A DNA stretch of 64,000 nt from Gnetum montanum (taxonomy: Eukaryota; Streptophyta; Gnetopsida; Gnetales; Gnetaceae). Below, piece by piece: positions 56,951 through 64,000 of the stretch. Numbering within the stretch: position 1 is the first letter of the stretch; every line of letters begins with the position of its first letter. A program made the position numbers and the translations under genes. The DNA is taken from NCBI GenBank assembly GCA_015680685.1, contig MNCI01037638.1:7307-71306 (forward strand), given 5' to 3'. The notes under the pieces were generated by a model, which ran no database searches, was not told the origin of the DNA, and worked only from the letters and a program-made list of their open reading frames with translations.

Positions 56951-57779
56951 TAATCCTTGTAACTTGGTTTTACTCATTCTCTACCTAAGACCTATGTAGT
57001 GGTAAGTTTAAGGAGGTCAACCTAGCCCTAAGATTGTCTCATTCTTACTTAACTAATAAAACTTATTACCATGAGACCCATAGAGAAAACCAATACTCAG
57101 TAAATGATGTTGTGATGTCTCAATTTGCTAACCCTCTTCTTAGTACTAAGTGATGAGATGGACATTATGATCTCCTTCACCATTTTATTTGGTGAAGTGA
57201 AAAATAGGGATGTCTACAAGTAGCATTTTCTATGCTACGTTAGCATTAAGGGGATCATCCTAATAAAAAGCCATTACTTTTAAAATTTTGGTAATGTTCA
57301 ACTTAAACTTACATAGCTTATTAGATAGGTTTTAGATCATTTAAAAAGGCTTGGCTTAAGCTCTATCATTCTCCAATAAACTGCATTGTTGGCTAACCAA
57401 TGCATGGTTGCATAATAGATAATAGTATTGATGGGACATGGTGTGTTGCTATCATTACAAAGGGATTAAGAAATGAAAAAGATGTTTGCAATGGAGGTTG
57501 AGGGATATGAGAAATATTGAAAATGAAGAAGCCATGCTAAACATATGGACTTAAGGTCTTGACAAGGGATTGGAAGATATCACAAAAGGTGGTGACAAAG
57601 AAGAAATTACTAGTGAAGGTTCCACTAGGCAAGGTTGGAACACTATTGTTGCTTGTGAAATGAAAGTCATTGACATGAATATAGGGACAAACTAGAAAGC
57701 AAGTTGGATAGCTTAAGTTAGAGGGAGTACAAGAGGTACCTGAGTCATCATAGAGGTGGGCTGTAATGGATTGGTCATG
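56951..57779. other. Unassigned region right of element D
   Basis: The old target locus continues here. No frame, boundary or repeat could be supported. Confidence 0.35.
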
Positions 57780-58344
57780 GAAGACTCACAAGTAGATCAT
57801 TGTAAAAGATCCTCCAAGGGATAACCAGTTTTATAATATCCTTCTGATTCATCTAGATCTTCCTAATATTGCTCCAAACTTTCTTTCTTACTAGCTACGA
57901 CTTCATCATTGACATCAACTAATTAGGCTAACATATGTATATATAACTTTGAGAGTTCTAGGTGTTATAGGGAGAAGGAATGTATTCCTTTCCATTTCTA
58001 TGAATTAGCTTGAACTAGCATTTGGATTCTAAATTCCTACACAAGATGCATAGACTAACTTGCATTTTTCCATAAGTAAAGTTGTAATGATCCTCAATGA
58101 TATCAGCATATGTAGGGCTTCAATCTAGATGCCTAAGGGATTAGAAATGTTCAAGTATATCAAGATCTTTTGGATCATAGACACAAGTAAAATCTTCGTT
58201 GCTAACCATATCTACTATGTTTTGCAGTAAAATGGTTAAGAAGAAAGGCATAAATTGCAAATATTCAAGAGGTTTGATAAAAATTATGCAAGTCCCAACA
58301 ACATGTAGCGTAAATGTAAGTAGGTTATCTCTAGCATATAGCAT
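57780..58344 (-). pseudogene. Fragment of a Tat-like gag N-terminal region
   Basis: On the minus strand LRHLD-SPTYADIIEDHYNF (with a stop) and FKLIHRNGKEYIPSP align in order and spacing with LRLWHLSPKHLAEDTKRYDF and FKFLHQNERELIPTP of element E at 34840-35020. A conserved start (VDMVSNEDF) and an acidic tail (EDLDESEG) fit too. No capsid core follows in the window. The similarity is weak but ordered. Confidence 0.45.
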
Positions 58345-61300
58345 AAAATGTGAAATAAACTATTTAACATAATTATGATACTGTAAAAGAGGCTATTCAA
58401 TGTGATTGCATAAATGTAATTTTACAACAAGGTGATTGGATCAACCTTTCACTTAAACATGTCATTTTTGTGGCAATAAGTAGCAAGAGTGAACTAAAGT
58501 TAAATGTCAATAAGCTTCGAGGACAATGTAATTCACATTAGCTAAAATGTGATTTTGGTAGAAATTGTGTTCACGTTGGGCTAAATATGCCAAGGAAGTA
58601 ATGAATACACTGTTGTAGAAAATGTTCAATACAATCTCTATGCTATCACATTACAAAAAATGCATTAAAATCAGGTATTTGCATAATTGTCTTATTGCAG
58701 TGAAAATAATGAAAACAAGCAGTTGCAGTTTGATAGAAAAATTAAAGGGAGACCCTCTTTCTAGCACTAGAAACTATAACAATAGGAAAAATTGAATGCT
58801 GAAAGCTAAAAATACTTGAACAAATAGTTTAACCCTAGGATCTACAAGCCTAAAAGGTCCAAAGTGCCTTAGACAATCTTGTTGATCACCAAAGGACTTA
58901 AAGATCTGTTACCAGCCTAATGTTAATGAGAAGAGAGAATGACAAATGAACAAACAAAAACCAAATTTTTAGATCTATGAATGAGAAAACACTAGTACAT
59001 AAAGAAAAAAAGGAAATAGCTAAAGTTTAGAAAATGCAAATCTAGGCACTATTCATAGAGGTTTCCAAAATCATATATCTACACCTAAGCCTTATAGTAG
59101 AGATGTCATAAGTCTATGATTTGCACTCAAGCCTTGTAGTAAAGGCTGCATAAGTCTTTGATCTACACTCAAGCTTGTTGGTGGCATCACTAGAGTAATT
59201 CTTTGGGACACAAAAGGGTGGGATGTGCTCTCCTATTATCATGAACATGCTCTTCTCTACTTGTTCTTTATTGTGGGATGATGCTTTGAGAATTGTACCA
59301 AAAGGTTCCAAAAGTTATCTATTAAAAGATCCTAGAAATGGTTTTGACATGCGCCTTTATAGGCTATTTGTTGTTTTACATTGATTTTTATATGGAAACT
59401 TTTCGATCATAATTTCATCAATGTATTTTGTGGTTTAGGCTAGCTAGCATAATTTTGATTTATGCTAGCTAGTATAATTTCCAACATAATTTTGATTTAC
59501 ACTAGCTACACTGATTCCTAACATAATTTTGATTTGTGTTAGCTAGTATAATTCCCAACATAATTTTAATTTACATTGGCTAACATAATTTCTAGTGTAT
59601 TTCATAATTTACACTATGAATTATGCTTTACATTACAAGTTGGGATAGAAATAATTTTGCATGAAGATACCATTGGATCATGATGAAATAGGGTTACATA
59701 CTAAATCTCTAGAAGGGATTCAAGGCATTTATTTTACTCTTGGATCCAAATTAGAGTTACGTAAAAAGTTATATGAAAGGGACTCAAGCCTTCCTTTTTT
59801 GAGTCAATTATGTAGTAAGGCTTCCCTATTTACAATTGGATTTCCTTTTAGATGTTTTAACAATTAAGATAAATTTATTTCTTGTTGGTTCTATGAAAGT
59901 ACCTTGCAACATGGGTTGTATCTTCTAGCTTATTCCAAGTGGCATCACAATGGTTTCCTCTATGGTGAATGTGTTCTAATGCTTCTTACATGTGTTTCAT
60001 GCAAAGTTTTAGTAGGACGATTAGATGGAATTCCAAGTGTCAATGTGTATGCTATAATATGATGCACTAGAAAGCATAGATGAAAAAGGATGCCATGTGG
60101 AAAAAGGATTCAATCATTATTGTAGTTATAGAGTTCTATTATGAAATCGTAATATGGTTCATGTGGTTATCTTGTGTGCTTTTTGTAGCTTATATCGCAA
60201 GCATTTATTCTTATGATGTTACCATAACATTACATGGATTTCATTAAGTCATGTATTCTCTATGGTTTGGTCAAGTTTGCTAATTGGTTATTAAGGTTCA
60301 TACTTAGTCATTTAATGTTATCCGATGATTTAATTTTGGATGTTATGTTTTTCATATGGAATATAAGGAATTTAATGATGCTCCTTAAATGATTTGAAAA
60401 ATTTATCTATAGTTAAATTCAAGGTATGACACATCTTATTTCAATGGTAAAAATTTGAATATTTTCTGCCACTATTTCTTTGTCGATTATGACCTACTAT
60501 GACTCACATTCTTCAAAATGTAGTGCACTATGACTTGCAGTGTCTCAGCTTGCTGCCCAACTTGAAAAACAAGTAAATTGCACAAAATACACATACATAG
60601 ACTATAACAAACTATGACTTGTAGTTTTAGGGCCAAACTACAATTGAATATGACCCATAGTGAACCCACAATTGCTTATCTAACTAGTGAAAAATACAAT
60701 TACAAACATTTCACTTCTCCTAGGACATAATGAGGATGAGAATTAACCTCAATGAATAGGTTGATGTCCTCATCATTTTCCATTCCTACTAAGTACTTTA
60801 TTTAATTAAGTTAGCAGAAAGGGCATAGCTAGTTGGTTTTAAAGAAACCTTGAGATGTTTTGAAGTCCACTATCTATAGTAGCGAATTCTATGTTATATT
60901 AGCTTTTAAATAATGTTATATAGAGGGGTACTCTAGCCCTAATGAATGACAAAAAATGAGGTTGTATTTTGGTTGTTGTTGATACCATATTTAAAAAACA
61001 TTAATAAATCATATAGGTACATTTTATTTGATTCTATTTGGTCTAGAAAATATTATTATATATAATGAGTACACATCTCAATGTTTAACATTCTAACACT
61101 AAGATTTTGATGCTAGCTTCCACAAATTCTAAGCTTTAGGGGTGGTGATGGATTTATTATTTTTTCATCAACCCTATATGGTTATTGTTTGACTATTTGA
61201 TGTTTGCATTTTTTGGTGATAACATTTTTGGATACAATAACCCATATGCATGGTTATCTAGCTATCTAATGTTTGGTTTCAAAATCCTTAAAGGAGTATT

Positions 61301-62059
61301 TATAATTTATTTTTCCTCCTTAATCATTTGGACTAATTTTCCTTTTTGTTTGTATCTCTCAAGTGAAACAACTATTTGTGATGAGGATTAGATGGAGAAG
61401 TGAATGCTTAGAATAAAATTTAGAAATTTTTAATGTTTTGTTTAAGTTGGAATTTTGGTATAATTTCTAAGCTTTAATGTTTGATTGATACTTTTGTATT
61501 TTTTTAATGCCCTTTCGTTAGCATGTGTGAACTTTGTACTTACCTATCTTTGGTGCAACTCAAACTTTGCCATTTAATTTAAATTTGGCATTTTGGTAAA
61601 AATGTGAAATTGGCTAATGTAATCCATTTTTGAAATGTTCCATAGCAAAATTCCTTAATTTAATTTGGTATTTTATGTTTTCCCTTATGGTGATAATGTT
61701 ATGGATCTATTGCATATTTGGCTTTTGGCACTAAGGGTAACAAACTATTATTTCCTAGTGAATAGATTAGGTTTTGTATACAAATGGATATTAGCATTAT
61801 AATTTTATTTATAAATTTTTCTCTAATTTTTTGTGCTTATTTGCACATATTATTTGTATGCCTACTACTTTTCCTATAAATATTTCCTTGCATCCTATCA
61901 AGTTTTATTAAGATAAATTTAATTTTTAGGTTGCCAATAAATTTTTCTTGATATCCTATCAATTTAGAAGCTTCAAGTTATAAGTTCAAATTTGGTAGGT
62001 AATGTTGAGTAATAAAGTTCTAATTTTACTATATATAAATGATTTTCATCCAAAGGATC
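58345..62059. other. AT-rich intergenic stretch without recognised genes
   Basis: Several open frames of 60-70 codons occur but none reads like a known domain. One minisatellite (59435-59600) and a loosely repetitive part (60480-60670, ACTATGACTTG repeats) are the only structures seen. Confidence 0.4.
59435..59600. repeat. Minisatellite, ATAATTTTGATTTACACTAGC type
   Basis: About four to five degenerate units of roughly 36-48 bp made of TAATTTTGATTT(A/G) followed by (A/G)CTAGCTA and TTCC(C/T)AACA. Confidence 0.75.
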
Positions 62060-62170
62060 AATGCTCATCTTGCTAAGGTAAGACCTTAGGAGGATCGATG
62101 AATAAGCAAAAGCCTAACCTCTTTCAAGTGGTTGCATCCTATCTCAAACCTAGGTCTTATGACTTAAGAA
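62060..62170 (+). pseudogene. Short relative of the Copia gag fragment at 16340
   Basis: ATGCTCATCTTGCTAAGG through GCAAAAGCCTAACCTCTTTC aligns with 16360-16430 in order and spacing. The coiled-coil part is not found after it. Confidence 0.35.
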
Positions 62171-62529
62171 ACAAGCAGCTTACCACCACTTTAAATAATA
62201 ATCCCTTCTAATTTGACTATATATCTTGAGGATAAAAAAAAGTTTCAGGTTCTAACAAAAAAATAAAAATACCAAAATAAAACTAATGAGCAGCACATAT
62301 CTCCTATGTCCAACTCTATGAATCACAAGAGTTCACCAGAGATCTAGCCAAATTCTGTAGACTTGGTGACCTAAGTGGATAATATTCCTTAGTGAATCAT
62401 GTAGTTGTAATGTTATTTTTTTCTTAATGCAAACTTGTGTTTATCTGTGTGTATAGTTAAGTGTCATTAAGGCATAAGATGTATATATTTTTATAATTAT
62501 TTTTAATATATTTTTTCTCCTAATGGTAA

Positions 62530-63154
62530 GATGATTGAATGAAAGTTAAATGATTAACTATCTAATTAATCAACTGGTTTATTTACTAACTACCCTAACA
62601 TGGAGTATCCATTCCCACTTACTATACACATCTTTAACTAGTATTAACACTATTGGGTTACCAAGTGGCTATTACTAGGCTTACCAAATACCCATTGCTA
62701 GGATTACCAAACATTAATACGTTATGTTCAAAGTGGTCATACTCATGTATTTATGATTAATTATATTAACTAATTAAGAACATAAAAGAAAAATGCATGG
62801 AAATTAAAGTGCTACAATGAATGTAGGAAATCTCAATTTTAATGTTTTTCATGCTAATGTATTTAGGTACATAAACACTTAAATAAAACACTATACAATA
62901 TCATAAATCCACACTGCAAGCACTCAGATGAAAAATATTCTATCTCTATAAGAAGAAAACTACAAGGGTTCAACTAAGACTAAGATCAAATGATGTCATA
63001 AATGCAAGAAGTACATGCATTTATATAGGTAGTGATTACATCAATGTCGATGTATCTATGACAACACATCCTACTATGCATCAACAGGGATACATTGATA
63101 GAGCTACACTAATGGGCATGCGTCAATGTAGCCTATCTTATTGATTATTTATCA
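62530..63154 (-). repeat. Truncated LTR related to the A/B LTR
   Basis: On the minus strand it starts TGATAAATAATC at 63154 and aligns with 2869-3898 through the CATTCCCACTT and CAAAGTGGTCAT blocks (62610, 62720). The part next to the PBS is missing, so it is truncated on its left. Confidence 0.65.
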
Positions 63155-63166
63155 TACCTCTAAAAT
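63155..63166 (-). other. Polypurine tract region of the right-edge element
   Basis: Minus-strand TTTTAGAGGTA adjoins the LTR. The flanking AAAACTCATCCTTGAG (plus strand) is shared with elements B and D. Confidence 0.5.
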
Positions 63167-63399
63167 TGACCGAAAACTCATCCTTGAGTACATAAAAGTA
63201 GAATCAAGTTTCTTACAAAATTGAAAAGTATTGATTTATTTACAAAACATAGGTAGACTGATTCTAACTAACTTTGAGTACCAAATTGTACATTGTTACA
63301 AAAATGAGTGTCCATTACAAAACAAATTGAACACTTTTACAAAATTTCAGTAGGTACCTATAAAAATTTCCAAAGATATGATAAGCTCTCAAAAAATTC

Positions 63400-64000
63400 T
63401 TGGAGGTAGAGGCTCCTAAGGCTCTAATGGTCCCCTGTCCCATCTCGATGCTACTAGAAGTTAAGGTTGGCTTGTTGCTACCACTGCTTTTGCCAAAAGC
63501 TTAAAAGTATCCAAAAGTACTTTCATTTTCTCCTATTTTCTCCATGGATTATAAACAATCCACATAAATTCACCAATGTGGGCCAATGTAGGAATGCTAC
63601 ATGGGCATGGCATTGAAGAAAATAACTCCTTTGTATTAACAAACTAGACTATGAAGGTTTTCATTTGATATCAAATGTCTAATGAGGTTCCATACTTCCT
63701 AGTAGTCATTCCTCCTTCTAGCCAAGTCCTCAACAATAGATCATTGGTTAATGAATCTACTTATGAGAACTTCAAGCTTCACATTGGTTGTCTCTAACTT
63801 TATTTTTTTTCTCTTATGGAGCTTGAATTCTACCTCATAGAGGAGATAGGAACTAGTCATCAACTTCTCCAATTCTAGCCTTGGCCTCCCTACTATCAGA
63901 ATCACCAATTTTTCATAACAAATGTTGCCAAGCTTCATGTATTCTATCATCTTTTCAATTTGCAACTCCTTTAGATGAATTTATGACCTTTTGTATGCAT
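63400..64000 (-). pseudogene. ORF2 3' part of a further element (runs off the window)
   Basis: The open stretch 63965-63741 reads EYMKLGNICYEKLVILIVGR, then LELEKLMTSSYLLYEVEF. It aligns with EYMELANLQYANLAMLIAGH and LELEKQLATTYIKYETEF-like sequence of element C ORF2 near 24130-24250. It is coiled-coil sequence of the C-terminal half. Its distance from the LTR fits an ORF2 end near 63400. The N-terminal domain lies beyond the window. Confidence 0.6.

Noticed and set aside
57000-62000. A host gene in the least repetitive part of the window
   Set aside because: No frame over about 70 codons with recognisable domain or plausible exon series was found.

Overview
The window is repeat-dominated nuclear DNA of a land plant. 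I found no host protein-coding gene, tRNA, rRNA or CRISPR. Almost every recognisable stretch belongs to LTR retrotransposons, mostly Ty3/Gypsy (Athila-like and Tat/Ogre-like) with some Copia fragments. Primer-binding sites complementary to plant tRNA-Asp, dual RNase H domains and many old elements with premature stops fit a large seed-plant genome. A gymnosperm is my guess, but the sequence does not prove it. Decay is dominated by transitions, as expected where CpG was methylated. One 85-base N gap and two single Ns are present.

Layout. 1-3898: end of a minus-strand element A (protease, gag, PBS, LTR). Its LTR (2869-3898) also carries a PPT and the 3' end of a second minus-strand element B on its other side, so two elements share one LTR. 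2869-15155: element B, a decayed Athila-like element (gag, protease, RT, RNase H, integrase, spacer, extra ORF), with a solo LTR (12498-14268) inside its gag. 16331-16969: Copia gag fragment. 16975-25632: element C on the plus strand, complete with two LTRs, PBS, PPT and TSD, carrying gag and a 930-codon extra ORF but no pol. 26646-27170: probable Copia LTR plus initiator-Met PBS. 27634-56945: element D, a minus-strand sister of C, split by element E (32443-53171), a 20.7-kb plus-strand Tat/Ogre-like element with a perfect AGAAT TSD. 57780-58344: fragment of an E-like gag. 62530-64000: truncated LTR and extra ORF of a further minus-strand element.

How the parts work together. C and D keep the cis signals (LTR, tRNA-Asp PBS, PPT), gag and an extra ORF in the env position, but lack protease, RT and integrase. 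They would depend on enzymes from an autonomous relative such as B. The extra ORF (here ORF2) starts directly after a conserved splice-acceptor-like sequence. It also has a TATA-like box about 480-540 bp upstream, and in B and C that box is accompanied by a copy of the element's own LTR U3 palindrome module. E has an intron-like 7.9-kb interval between protease and RT, holding a long antisense reading frame of the same general build (N-terminal domain followed by coiled coil).

The strongest observations are the C/D non-autonomous family with its possible internal promoter and splice site, the antisense ORF and repeat arrays in E, the LTR shared by A and B, and a flipped contig inside the 5' LTR of E.
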